A stretch of 64,000 bases of DNA from Prorocentrum cordatum (Eukaryota > Sar > Dinophyceae > Prorocentrales > Prorocentraceae). The notes beneath the pieces are model-generated. The model ran no database searches, was not told where the DNA came from, and saw nothing but the letters and a program-made list of their open reading frames with translations. The DNA lies in assembly GCA_963575745.1 (NCBI GenBank), contig CAUYUJ010000903.1, positions 139,001 to 203,000 of the forward strand. The letters are read 5' to 3'. This document shows, piece after piece, positions 20,771 through 30,279 of the stretch (position 1 is its first letter; each line of letters begins with the position of its first letter). The translations under genes were made by a program, and so were the position numbers.

Positions 20771-21661
20771 GTGGACGGCGGACGAAGAGAAGGAAGCGGT
20801 CCAAGAGGGCCTCCGAGACGGCCCAAGACCGCTCGAAGACGCTCCAGACGAGCCGCGGCAAACGAAATCATTGATTCTTCGATGGTTTCTGAAATATTTC
20901 CACCTTCTCGCCATTTCGAGCGAAGACAGGCCCAAGACGGCCTTTTCGAGCCAAGACTGGCCCAAGAAGACGTGGACGAAGTCCACGGGTTCGCCCTCGT
21001 CAGCTACAACGCGGGAATCAGCGCGTGCGAGAAAGGCGGGCAGTGGCAGTGGGCTCTTGCGCTGCTCAGCGAGATGAGGCAGGCGAAGCTTGAGCCCAAC
21101 GTCTCAAGTTACAGTGCTGGGATCAGCGCGTGTGAGAAAGGCAGGCAGTGGCAGCGGGCGCTTTCGCTGTTGGGCGAGGTGTCCGAGATGTGTGACGCGA
21201 GCATGGAGCCCCTCGTGATCAGCTATAGCGCTGGGATCAGCGCGTGCGAGAAATGCATGCAATGGCAGCGGGCTCTGGCGCTGTTAAAGGAGATGTGGGA
21301 GGTGAAGCTGGAACCCGGGATCATCAACTACAACGCTGGGATCAGAGCGTGCGAGAAAAACATGCAGTGGCAGTATATTATTGGCTTGCTCAGCGAGATG
21401 CGGGAGGCGACGTTTGAGCCCGACGTTATCTCCCATTTATTGCCAGAGCCAGCGCGTGCGCAAAGTGCCCGGTTCTCAATCGATAACGTCGTGCTTGTAC
21501 AGCGCATCGGCTGGAGCAGTGACCCCGGCTGGAGGCACACGTCCGAACCTGGGCACAAGAAGCAAGGGCAGTTCCATTACTTGCGCAATGTCTGGCGACT
21601 GTCTTCCACACTTGCTGGACTTTCACTCAAGGAAGTGCCCCGTTGGAAGACTACCGCATGA
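20771..21661 (+). CDS. pentatricopeptide-repeat (PPR) protein fragment 2
   Basis: 296-codon open frame. Residues 1-45 come from GGCCTCTTGG-type repeat and are probably not native. From about residue 77 there are four PPR units with cores SYNAGISACEKGGQWQWAL, SYSAGISACEKGRQWQRAL, SYSAGISACEKCMQWQRAL and NYNAGIRACEKNMQWQYII. The second unit is three residues longer (GEVSEMCDASMEP). After the fourth unit the frame continues into PEPARAQSARFSIDNVVL and GWSSDPGWRHTSEPGHKK, which is repeated almost exactly in the broken copy at 25.9-26.2 kb. This tail therefore belongs to the family. Expected role: organellar RNA binding, by family only. Only four repeats and no targeting peptide are visible, so it may be an exon or fragment. 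The upstream lead VDEVHGFALV corresponds to the module start seen at the other PPR loci. Confidence 0.6.
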   Translation: MDGGRREGSGPRGPPRRPKTARRRSRRAAANEIIDSSMVSEIFPPSRHFERRQAQDGLFEPRLAQEDVDEVHGFALVSYNAGISACEKGGQWQWALALLSEMRQAKLEPNVSSYSAGISACEKGRQWQRALSLLGEVSEMCDASMEPLVISYSAGISACEKCMQWQRALALLKEMWEVKLEPGIINYNAGIRACEKNMQWQYIIGLLSEMREATFEPDVISHLLPEPARAQSARFSIDNVVLVQRIGWSSDPGWRHTSEPGHKKQGQFHYLRNVWRLSSTLAGLSLKEVPRWKTTA

Positions 21662-22195
21662 ACATCCTGAACTCTGCGATCACCCTTCTGGTAGCGTCTT
21701 GGCGATCCTGAAGTGTGCCAGAACACCATTTTTGAGCTTCAACACCACGAATCAACGTAACTGTTGCGCCCTGGCGATCCGACATCGTGCCGAAGCACCA
21801 TTTCTGGGACCGTAACCCTGATCATCCTTGAAACCGTTGAAACTTCATAAAACGGATGTGCGCGGCGCTAAGGCGAGAGTCACATGTTGGAAGCGACCCA
21901 CCCACCATCCGCGCAACGCTTTTTTTACTTCTGTAAGACGGATGTGCGCGGCGCTAATGCGAGAGCCACACTTTGGGAACCACCTGGCCTCCATCCATGA
22001 AGCTGCTGTTTTTTTAAGACGGATGGTCGCGGCGCTAAGGCGAGAACCACATTATGAAAACGATCCGCCCTCCATCCGTGAGATTGTTGCAATGTTTGGG
22101 CTCCAGGGTCATACGTGCGGAGGAAGTTCTGGGCGAAACGCCCAGCCCGCCCTTTCGACAGGCCTCGGGGTGCGACAGGAAGGAGCTACCTACAA
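21600..22195 (+). repeat. composite repeat C, copy 1, with about 83-bp tandem units
   Basis: Begins at CTCAAGGAAGTGCCCCGTTG (PPR tail), continues through a CGATCC...GTGCCAGAACACC segment, then three tandem units of about 83 bp sharing GTGCGCGGCGCTAAGGCGAG and CCACATT-TG (gcta at 21867, 21952 and 22033). It ends with CCCAGCCCGCCCTTTCGAC and GGGGTGCGACAGGAAGGAG. The same order occurs at 44440-45195 and in part at 47360-47620. Confidence 0.75.
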
Positions 22196-22641
22196 GGAAA
22201 GGGAAAGGGAGTAGGCATTGCAGGATCATGCTGGATCATGCTGGCCAACCTTCCGTGGTCGCGAAGCACGCGCAACGGTAGCGATGCAAGCTTCCCCTAC
22301 CCCAGGCCGTCCTTGGGCGATAAGGTTCGGCTTTGCTCTGGAATTGTAGCTGATGACGTGCAGTCCAGCTATTTCTTCCCCATGCCGTTTCTCTCACGTG
22401 GCGGCGGGGGCCCAGCCGTGGCGACGAGGAGCGACGAGGGGATGGGATGGGCACCCCCGGGAGGCATTGCAGGGGGGCGAGGAGGAGGACGAGGAGGGGG
22501 GAGGCCCCTACTCGCCGAAAGGGCGCGCGCGCACAGACAAAAGGGGCCCGCGAACCGCCTCCAGAAACTGCTTCCTCGGCTGATGCTGGAGCAGTCCTGA
22601 GAACACTCGAAGGCCCCAGGGCGCCACCAGGACGTGCGCTG
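22196..22641. other. no supported gene
   Basis: Mixed sequence with a short GGAGGAGGACGAGGAGGG tract (22480-22505). Nothing recognisable. Confidence 0.4.
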
Positions 22642-22801
22642 AAGTCGGGCATGTCCCTCTACAGGAGGAACACTCAAAAATAATCAGAAAAATAGTCAAG
22701 GGACGATTTTTGTTTGGTATTGTTGACCGTTTTGGAGTATTGCTGGACTATGTTTAATGTTTCGTCCACAATGCCCCTGTAGGAGGACATGCCCGACCTA
22801 C
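22640..22801. mobile_element. MITE-1 (hAT-like), copy a
   Basis: Terminal inverted repeats AAGTCGGGCATGTCCCTCTA at left and the reverse complement of AGGTCGGGCATGTCCTCCTA at right. Taking T-G-AAGTCGGGC and GCCCGACC-TAC as ends, the flanks ACGTGCGC (22632-22639) and ACGTACGC (22802-22809) match at 7 of 8 bases, an 8-bp target-site duplication. The interior is AT-rich and has no coding capacity. Confidence 0.8.
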
Positions 22802-23470
22802 ACGTACGCAGACGGCCCCGCGACAGCCAGACATACTCCCAAGACGGCCCAAGACGCTCGAGCCAAGATGACCCCGAGAGGCGCTAGGATGGCTCCTGCG
22901 GGTTTCGTTCCAATCCGAACGCACGTCGTGCATGTTCACCACTCTTCACTCTTTGGATCCAGATGGCTTCACGAAGGGCCCGGAAGCCTTCCAGATTAGA
23001 TTGCCCTTGAGGCCAACATGAGCCCCCCCAGAAAGGTCCAACACGCCTCCAAGGTATTCCCTGCGTGCCCCAGGTTGGCCTCCAGATTGGCCTTTAGATG
23101 GTTTCAGGACGGCCCCAAGATGACCACATTATGAACCCAACACCCCTTTCAGACTGCCCCCTGACTTGTCTGAAGGACTCCGCGAGGCCCCCAGGAACCT
23201 AACGGTGGCCCAGAGAGGACTCGCGAGAGCCCAACAATGGTTCAGATGGCCCCCATAGGATGCAGGAGCCTCCAATCTGACAGTTCTCTGGCGGCAAGTC
23301 TGCTCCTTCTTCTTCCGGGGTTGCCAGAGTGTCCAAGGTGCTCTCAAGATCATTCCACAGAGGCCCAGTAGGTCTCCAAGGTACCCGAATGAGTATCGGC
23401 GCTTCACGTCACCCAACAGGCTTCCAATCCAAAGATCGCTCTAATGAGCCACAAGAGGCCTCCGAGAGAT
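22800..23470 (-). repeat. GGCCTCTTGG repeat block 6, diverged
   Basis: CCCAAGACGGCCCAAGACGC-type units near 22835-22860, decaying downstream into loosely spaced CCTCCAAGG/GGCCCCCAG words. More diverged than the other blocks. Confidence 0.6.
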
Positions 23471-23717
23471 CACACCATCGACGCTTCAACATTGCCGCTT
23501 GGGTAAAACAGATTTTGGTATACATAGGCACGCGAAGAAAGAACTCGGCCTGCCACTACTGGGTGCACGAGGAGAACTTCTTATCCCCCGCTGGGCTCGG
23601 AGACCCCCGTGGCACCTTACGAAGCTCAAGGTCGACGAATTACACCAGAGAAAACCCCAATAAGTGGATGGTTTGATGAGATCGATGTTGAGTCCTATCG
23701 ATTGAGATGATTTGGGT

Positions 23718-23854
23718 CAAGTCGGGCGTGTCCCTCTACAGGAGGAACATTCAAAAATAGTAGAAAATAGTCAGGGGATGATTTTTTGATTATTTTGGAA
23801 TATGTTTTTATTTTCGGCTCAAAATCCTCCTGTAGGAGGACATGCCCGACCTCA
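23718..23854. mobile_element. MITE-1 (hAT-like), copy b
   Basis: AAGTCGGGCGTGTCCCTCTA and the inverted TAGGAGGACATGCCCGACCT ends. Flanks GATTTGGG (23710-23717) and GATTAGGG (23855-23862) match at 7 of 8 bases. About 137 bp, the shortest copy. Confidence 0.85.
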
Positions 23855-24112
23855 GATTAGGGAGATCGATCATGAGAGCGATAATGCGCCGTGGGATCGA
23901 TAAAGAAATCGATAAGGAGATCGACTGCGACCCGGGGAACCTGGGAGCCCAGAACCCACCGCCGAGATCGGCCCGGAACCAGTAACCAGGAGCCCGGGAA
24001 CCCAAAATTGGAAACGTGGGAACCCAGCCGGTCACCAAAATCGGCGGGAACTTTCCGCCAAATCTTTCAATTTCCGCTAGGACCCCTTCAGTGCAAGCAC
24101 TGATCGGGGAAC

Positions 24113-25072
24113 AGAACCGAATGAGCGGCTGCTTGGATCGGCGCTGCAACGGTCGGCGCCGAGGGGGCCGCCAGAGGGGTCCAGTGCCGATCCAAGAAAT
24201 CCGCGCAGAGCTCCAGCAGGTCATGTGTACAGCAGGGGCCCGACCACAAGAAACCTTCCACAAGAAACCCAACCCTGAGACCCCAGGACGTCCATGGATG
24301 TTTGGCGTGGCCCTAGTTCTTCTTCAGCCATGACTCCTTCTCGTGCATGTTGGCTGTAGCCGTCCCCGGTGGGAACGCGCCGCCTCGTCGCGAGTTACGG
24401 GACGTCCCAGGAACGCCTAGGATCGCGCCAGGTCAGCACCGCGCTGCGCCCAGGGAGTACCACTCTGGCCCAAGATGGCCCTCCCCGTTTGGGGGGGGGC
24501 TTTGCATATCCCTCTCGGGGGCCACAGGCCCTCGATGCTTGTACCCGCCCGGGGTCCGGTGGCAGTTTCAGAGTGATTGTAGTTCAAGGCTGCGTAGCTC
24601 GACGTGGCCAGGGGACCTCATGGATTCTGTATCATTCCCCTTCGCTGATTCTTTTATATGGCGCTTCCCGTTCTCCTATAATCATCCCTGGGGGTAGGTG
24701 GCCTCTCGAGTGCATCCGAGGGCTCGCACAGGATTCCAACAGGGACCCCCCACCTGGATGTGAAAGCAGGCATACGGTGGAGGTCCATGCCAAGACACCT
24801 TGCTCGGTGCCAAGTTGCCTTGGGTTTCTGGGTTTCGATGGTTATTGCGTTGGAAAGCGTGACGTTCCTACGCCAAACATCCATGGACGTCCTGGGGTCT
24901 CAGGGTTGGGTTTCTTGTGGAAGGTTTCTTGTGGTCGGGCCCCTGCTGTACACATGACCTGCTGGAGCTCTGTGCGGATTTCTTGGATCGGCGCTGGACC
25001 CCTCTGGCGGCCCCCTCGGCGCCGACTGTTGCAGCGCCGAACCAAGAAGCCGCTCATTCGGGTTTTTGCTCC
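24113..25072. mobile_element. foldback element, about 200-bp arms
   Basis: Arm 24113-24310 is the near-perfect reverse complement of 24868-25072; shared words include CATGGACGTCCTGGGGTCTC and GTGTACA at CAGGGGCCCGACC. About 557 bp separates the arms and holds no recognised gene. Each arm contains a smaller nested inverted repeat, GCGGATTTCTTGGATCGGCG against CAGCGCCGATCCAAG, shared with the MITE-3 family at 49.3, 50.9 and 61.5 kb. The right arm is continuous with repeat F (from 24782), suggesting that the foldback formed by duplication and inversion of an F/MITE-3 composite. Confidence 0.8.
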
Positions 25073-25318
25073 TCTAGATACGTCGCAAGACGACGCAGGA
25101 GGCCCGACGACGTCCTGAAGGTGCCACACAACTTGTCAACAATGCAGGGCCATCGTCACCAGCAGGGCGTTCAGCACCGCCAGCTGCCGCGGGCAACAGC
25201 AGCAGCGAGGGTTGGTAGGTGGCATCTCCCGCAGGCCTGCCCTGGTTAGCTACAGCGGCAGGCATTACCAACAGCACGCAGCTGCGCCAGCAGTCAGCGA
25301 CACGCAATGGCATTGCTG

Positions 25319-25498
25319 AGCATTGCTTAACCGATCCCCATGCCCAACAGCGTGGGCTGGGCCGCACTGGCCGATTTACCCCCCTGGATGGGGAAATAGG
25401 CTGCTCTCTTCGGGGTTCGAGGGGCACATCCCCAACTGGGGGGATGAGATGGTGGGGGTCTGGATGGGGATGGGGATGGGGATCGGTTAAACGATACT
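25319..25498. mobile_element. MITE-2, copy a
   Basis: Ends AGCATTGCTTAACCGATCCC and the inverted GGGATCGGTTAAACGATACT. Whole length aligns in reverse with 46902-47085. Flanks CATTGCTG and GAATGCTG match at 6 of 8 bases, a possible decayed target duplication. Repeated GGGGAT hexamers lie inside one end. Confidence 0.7.
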
Positions 25499-25539
25499 GA
25501 ATGCTGGGAATGCGAAGGTCGAGCCCCGCGTCATCATTT

Positions 25540-26231
25540 TAGCCGTTCGGCAGCATGTCAACCAACCATCACATGCAAGTTCGTGCAGATCTCGTGGACG
25601 TCGTCCCCGGGCCGGCCCTGGTCAGCTACAGCGCTGGGATCAGCGCGTGCGAGAAGGGTGAGCAGTGGCAGCGGGTTTTGGCGCTGCTTCGCGGGCTTCC
25701 AGAGGTGGTGATTGGATCCCGACGATGGGATCGGCGCGTGTGAGAAAGGCAGGCCGTGGCAGTGGGCGCTTTCGCTGTTGAGCGAGGTTGTCGAGATGTG
25801 CGACGCGAGCAAGGAGCCCCTCGTGATCAGCTGTAACGCTGGGATCAGCGCGGGCGAGAAGTACATGCAATGGCAGCGGGCTCCAGCGCTGTTAAAGGAG
25901 ATGTGGGAGGTGAAGCTGGAACCCGGGAATACCAACTACAACGCTGGGGTCAGAGCGTGCTAGAAAAGCTTGCAGTGGCAGTATGTTCTTGTCTTGCTCG
26001 GCGAGATGTGTGAGACGAAGTTTGTGCCCGACGTTATCTCCCCTTCAATGCCAGAGCCAGCGCATGCAAACAAGGCCTGGTTCTCAATCGACATCGCCGT
26101 GCTTCTACAGCGAATCGGCTGGAGCAGTGACCCCTGCTGGAGGCACACGTCCGAACCTGGGCACAAGAAGCAAGTGCAGTTCCAGAACAATGCGCAATGT
26201 CTGGCGACTGTCGTCCATACTTGTTGATTGT
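25540..26231 (+). pseudogene. broken PPR copy 3
   Basis: Module lead GCAGCATGTCAACCAACCAT and DLVDVVPGPALV start the series in frame 1 (SYSAGISACEKGEQWQRVL). A frame change near 25700 moves it to frame 2 (ACEKGRPWQWALSLLSEV, SCNAGISAGEKYMQWQRAP, NYNAGVRAC). There a TAG at 25961-25963 replaces the GAG of the intact copy at 21.3 kb. The same frame then continues with LQWQYVLVLLGEM and the family tail GWSSDPCWRHTSEPGHKK, ending at 26225-26227. It aligns with PPR fragment 2 from its second unit onward, so the two loci are duplicates. This one carries a frameshift and a nonsense change and also substitutions in the repeat cores (A to P in WQRAP, C to G in SAGEK). Confidence 0.8.
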
Positions 26232-26244
26232 TGCGCGCAGGGCT

Positions 26245-26310
26245 GAGAAACCGAGGAGGAGGAGGAGGGGGAGGAGGAGAAGCAGGAGCAGGAGTAGGAG
26301 GAGGAGGACC
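26245..26310 (+). repeat. GGA microsatellite inside PPR copy 3 tail
   Basis: GGAGGAGGAGGGGGAGGAGG-type tract inserted between the PPR tail and the composite-repeat sequence that follows it at 21.6 kb. Confidence 0.85.
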
Positions 26311-26560
26311 ATTGCACACCCAAGACTCACCAACGATATTGCAAAATACCATCCCTCCAAGTTCCCTCTTCATAGGCCGTCACAACGATTCATTTTCACT
26401 CAAGGAAGTGCCCCGTTGGAAGAGTACCGCTTGAACATCCTGAACTCTGCTGGAACACCATTCCTTGGCGCGAATCACCGTTCTGGTTGCGTCTTGGTGA
26501 TCCGGAATCGTGTCAGAACACCATTCCTGAGTTTTCAACACCATTCTTGGCTCGGCGCGT
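26311..26560 (+). repeat. composite repeat C, partial copy 2
   Basis: CCCAAGACTCACCAACGA and CTCAAGGAAGTGCCCCGTTG, then ATCCTGAACTCTGC, match 21.6-21.7 kb and 44.36-44.5 kb. The 83-bp tandem units are missing. Confidence 0.7.
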
Positions 26561-26647
26561 TTGAGAAAGGCAGGCCGTGGCAGCGGGCGCTTTCGCTGCT
26601 GGGCATCGAGGTGTCCGAGATGTGCAAAGCGAACATAGAGTCCAGCG

Positions 26648-26678
<31 letters not shown>

Positions 26679-26690
26679 TATATATCATAA
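26548..26690 (+). pseudogene. PPR relic 4, one unit, running into (TA)n
   Basis: A single unit AFEKGRPWQRALSLLGIEVS with SEMCKANIESS in frame 1 is cut off by a (TA)n tract at 26651-26690. It resembles unit 2 of PPR copies 2 and 3. Confidence 0.6.
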
Positions 26691-27513
26691 TTCTGGGCGT
26701 TGCGCGTGAGGAAAGACAAGGTAAGGCAAAACATCCGGACCCGATACTTGGCATTTATTTTCTCCGTGGTTTGTGGTGGCGTCGTGAGGCGGCAGGCCTG
26801 CTGCGAGCGGCGAGGGTGCCCCTCTTGCAGCGATGTCTTTGTCTCCGCCTGAGTGGCCAGGCTATGTCTCCTCCTCTGCTGCCGTTATCCCCGGCCCTCC
26901 TCCGTCGCTTCGGCTGTTCCCGGGGGTCCATGCCGCGCCCGCGATTTTCGTTTCTAGTTTGTTTTATGTGCACATGCAGCTTGTCAGGGCTTGGCCCGCG
27001 GCCGCGGTTGGCCGACCCCGGGGGCCCCTCTTGTCGCCCAGGGATTGCCCTCTCGCCGCGTGGACGCCGTCCTCCGCTGCTGTGGGGCACTGCCGTGCCT
27101 CATCCACGCAGTCATGCATCATGTTCTAGAAACGCATCGGTTGGCGAGTGATTACACCCAACGTGCTGATTAGCATGCATTGCCCTTGACTGTTTTGCCA
27201 GATCCAGTTCTGTTCGGTGTGCCTACGTTTTTCTGTTTGGCTTCTGCCATCGGCGTGATCATAGTCCGCGTTTTTGTGTGATATCATGCTCGACGCCGTG
27301 TCAGTTACTAGTATTACTGTGCGGCCCGCTGTCCACTTAACGTTAGGTTGCCATTGTGTGAGGCCTGATTATATAAATGGTCAGTTGGACCGTCGGGGAT
27401 GCACAGCATTTGAAGACGCCTTTTCCAGCAACATGTTGTCTTACGGGTCCTTTCCGCGTTGCCATACCTCGTCCTCTTCCTCTTCCTCCTCCTCCTCCTC
27501 CCCTCCCTCCGTA
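26691..27513. other. no supported gene
   Basis: Open frames of up to 126 codons on the plus strand (26771-27151) have no recognisable motif. A TCCTCTTCC/CTCCTCCTC tract (27465-27500) leads into the spliced leader of LINE-B. Confidence 0.4.
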
Positions 27514-27535
27514 TCCGTAGCCATTTTGGCTCAAG
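27514..27535 (+). other. exact dinoflagellate spliced leader (DinoSL) at LINE-B 5' end
   Basis: TCCGTAGCCATT then TTGGCTCAAG matches the consensus at all 22 positions. The six bases before it (TCCGTA-like, 27508-27513) repeat the leader start, perhaps a partial older copy. Downstream is GTG, then a leader segment TGGAT-CC-CT-GTCCG at 27560, shared with LINE-C. Confidence 0.92.
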
Positions 27536-27841
27536 GTGTTTTTTCTTTGGGGCCAGAAGTGGATACCTCTGGTCCGAGGCTAGCTTCGGTTTCAGGCATC
27601 CCTGTCGAGCTGCGCGCTGCTGGGGCCAAGGGTCTTTCGCCTTCCCGCGATGGTGCTAGCTTTCCAGCAGGGCCTTGCGGCCACGAGTGCTTTTGATAAC
27701 AGGGTCTTCTTTCTCTCGCGACGACCAACTCTTGTCAGTGCCCGCGCAGCCACAACGGACTTAGGTGGCGACAGCGCGGAGGCTCCCCGCAGTGGTCGAC
27801 CGATCCCATGTCTCATTCTGATAACAGTTTTTTGATGAGCC

Positions 27842-29316
27842 CACGACACGGATTTCAGTCGAAGCGACAACGCTGAAGCTCGCAGACAGCAACACCACGA
27901 CCCACCTCTCCGCCGCTCTGGTCGTCCTCCTCGTGGTGAGCGTGATCGTGATCGTGAACACCCTCGAGGAGATAGCGATCGACGTCGAGGACCCACAAGT
28001 TCTGATCAAACTGGCCTTCGACATTCTCGTCGACCTGGTACCCGTCGTCATGAATCTAGTGCAGGCACGAGCAGCGGCACTGGCGAGTCAGCTGCCATAT
28101 TTGCTGCTTTATCGATTGCCGAGCGGGAGCAGCTTGCCCGCGATGTTAAAATGGCACCGACTAGTCCTGACACTGAAGCTCGCGACGCTCCTCATGCTGG
28201 CTACCACGCTGTCCCTGCCACCTCCTGTGGCAGGTCATGAAGCCGCTGACTCACTGCAGGCGCAGGACCCGCGGCGAAAGGCACGCGTCGATGATGGCCT
28301 TGAGCGCCGTCTTTCGTGAAGCAGCTCAGGTGGGCATTGACTTTGCGCGTGCTGCCGCAGCTGCTGCTTCGGCCAGCGCTGCCGCCAACGCGGCTGCCGC
28401 TCAACTACAAATCCATTTCTGGCGAGCTGCGCACGTCGTTCCTCGCGGAGCAGGCGCAGACGCATCGGTAACTGGATATTCAAGCTCGTGAAGTTCAAGA
28501 ACTACGTCAACGGCAGGATCGGGCTGCTGCTGACCAAGCGGCTACACGGACAGCTGTCGAGGACATCAGGCGGCAGCTGGCAGCGGTTGAGGCGCAGCTG
28601 TCTTTCGATGTGGACAACTTGGCGACGTGGGACCGCGCGGTGGACCCTCACGTCCTCTCCGTGGACACGGTGGCCCCTGCTGCTCCTGGTGCGGTTCGTG
28701 ATGCACTCGCTCCCTGGCTGGCCGACGCGAAGTTGCTGCCCGAGCAGGTGGATTTCATCAGCGACGTCGTGGCAAGACGGTTCACCCTGCGCGTTTTGGG
28801 CAGCATAGCTGAGGCCAGCACCCGGGCCTGGCCTGCCAGAGGAGAGCCGGGGGCCCAGGGGGGCAGCCGTCGCGCGTTGCTGCGTGGCGCCCGAATTCCT
28901 TGGCCGCGTTGCCGGATCTGTTGTCGTCCAGCCGGGCAGGCGGGAGAGTGGCGCTGGCGTTCTTCCGGACCTGGCGGCCACTGCGCTGGTCAGGAACCTG
29001 CGCACCCCCTGCTGGATGGCGCACGTTCCAGGTCTCCTCAACTGATGGGGCTATGGTCGCCATGTACGTCTCGACCGGCAAGAGCCCCGAGATCGTGCGT
29101 GGCGAGGTGCATCCCAGGCGGTTGTCAAAGCTATTGGGAGAGAAGAACCCTACACTTACGTGGCGGTCTCGGCGCGCTCAGTACCAGGTGCAGGTCAACG
29201 GCGCGCCGTGCTGCCAGCTCGAGCTTCAAGGGCAAGACGAGCCGACGCGCGCCAGGTGGAACAACAATGCGACGGCGGGTGCCATTTCGCCGTGACGCTG
29301 AACATGGTCTACGCCT
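27842..29316 (+). pseudogene. LINE-B ORF1-like region, frame-broken
   Basis: Frame 2 from 27842 reads as an Arg/Asp/Ser-rich segment (RRQQHHDPPLRRSG, RGERDRDREHPRGD) ending with SIAEREQLARDVKMAP and a stop near 28240. Frame 1 gives ALSAVFREAAQVGIDFARAA and an Ala-rich helix. Frame 2 resumes with REVQELRQRQDRAAADQAAT and EDIRRQLAAVEAQLSFDVDN, a clear coiled coil, then LATWDRAVDPHVLSVD. Frame 3 then carries WRTFQVSSTDGAMVAMYVST and RGEVHPRRLSKLLGEKNPTL to a stop at 29295. The coiled coil followed by a compact basic domain fits an RNA-binding ORF1. At least three frame changes and one stop (28471-28473) make it non-functional. Confidence 0.55.
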
Positions 29317-29319
29317 CAT

Positions 29320-30279
29320 ATGCCGGAATGCGCGGAGCCTCCTTTTCTCAACCCGAAGAAGCGCGATGCCAAGCTGCGCATCTTGACTGAGTATATGCGG
29401 CAGCGCTTCCTCATTGTCCTTCAAGAGGTCCGCGGAAATCTGCGCAGACTGCAACGGCTCGTCGATGGCGCGCCCTGCACCTACGAGTGCTTCATGTCCG
29501 CGACTGGGGCATCTGCTGGTGGCGTGGCGTTTCGTGTTCCGCGTCATCCGCCTCGCCGGCCGGCGCCTGGGCATCTGGGGCCAGCTTGCGTTTTGCATTC
29601 GATCGTTCCTGGTCGCGCTGCAGCCCTGCATGTCTCGCCCCCTGCGCAGGGGCATTCCATGTGTATTTTGAACGTGCGCAATCATCATTTCACTGCTCTC
29701 GACGTGCGCGAGGTTGAACTTCTCTGGTCTCAGCAAGTCGCGTTTGCAGCAAGGCGTGAACGTGCCTTTAAGTTTGTTGGTCTCGGTGGCTTTACCATCC
29801 CTGAGTCTCCTCCTCGCTGCTTTCGTTTTCCGTCGGCCCCGCGCCCGGCCCCCGCTCCGATTCTTCCTGTTATCGGCAATCGAGGCCAGCGCGTGCGTGC
29901 TCGGCGGCGTCGCATGTTTGCTTCCGTCACGGAGGTCACTCATGATTTGCCCACTTGGTATGATTCGCATCGGCTGCAGGTCACGTGCATTTATCGAGTT
30001 TTCATATCCGGGTGCCCGTCTCAGCTGATGCTGGTCGATGCCGCGCCACAGGTAGCGCGCGAATGCGCGCGATTGTCCGGTCGCGGTCTTTCCGACCATG
30101 CTGTGCTCATGCTTGAGCTCTCTCTGTCCATTGCTCGACCCCCGCAGGGGCGCGCAACTCCCCCTATCTTTATCGCACTGGAGTTTCAACGGATTTGTGC
30201 CAGCATGTTTTCGTGCGCAGATTTCGAGCAGCTTAATGCCATCGCGGCGAGGCAAGGAGTGAAGGAAGTCATGTGTTAA
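29320..30279 (+). pseudogene. LINE-B AP-like endonuclease with lost catalytic residues
   Basis: 320-codon open frame. FLIVLQEVRG has the conserved Gln-Glu (Glu codon 29425, residue 36). ASAGGVAFRV and CILNVRNHHFTALDVREVEL follow. The position of the GGDFN box reads FVGLGGFTIP, with Asp replaced by Gly and Asn by Thr. The usual RIDRVF box reads CIYRVFISG, where Asp is Tyr. The last box, GLSDHAVLMLELS, keeps Ser-Asp-His. The family nicks target DNA for priming. Loss of two acidic residues while the reading frame stays open suggests decay by substitution, or a domain kept for a non-catalytic reason. The frame ends in TAA at 30279 and the reverse-transcriptase frame begins across this point. Confidence 0.7.

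Noticed and set aside
21845-22090. tRNA-like or CRISPR-like units around GCGCTAAGGCGAGAG
   Set aside because: No cloverleaf could be drawn and the spacing reflects an ordinary 83-bp tandem repeat.
26771-27151. 126-codon plus-strand frame between the PPR region and LINE-B
   Set aside because: No recognisable motif, and overlapping frames of similar length exist on both strands.
27514-27600. Possible spliced-leader RNA gene
   Set aside because: The exact SL is followed by GTG rather than the usual GTA donor. No short SL RNA tail or tandem SL/5S arrangement is visible, and the sequence continues into the LINE-B leader.
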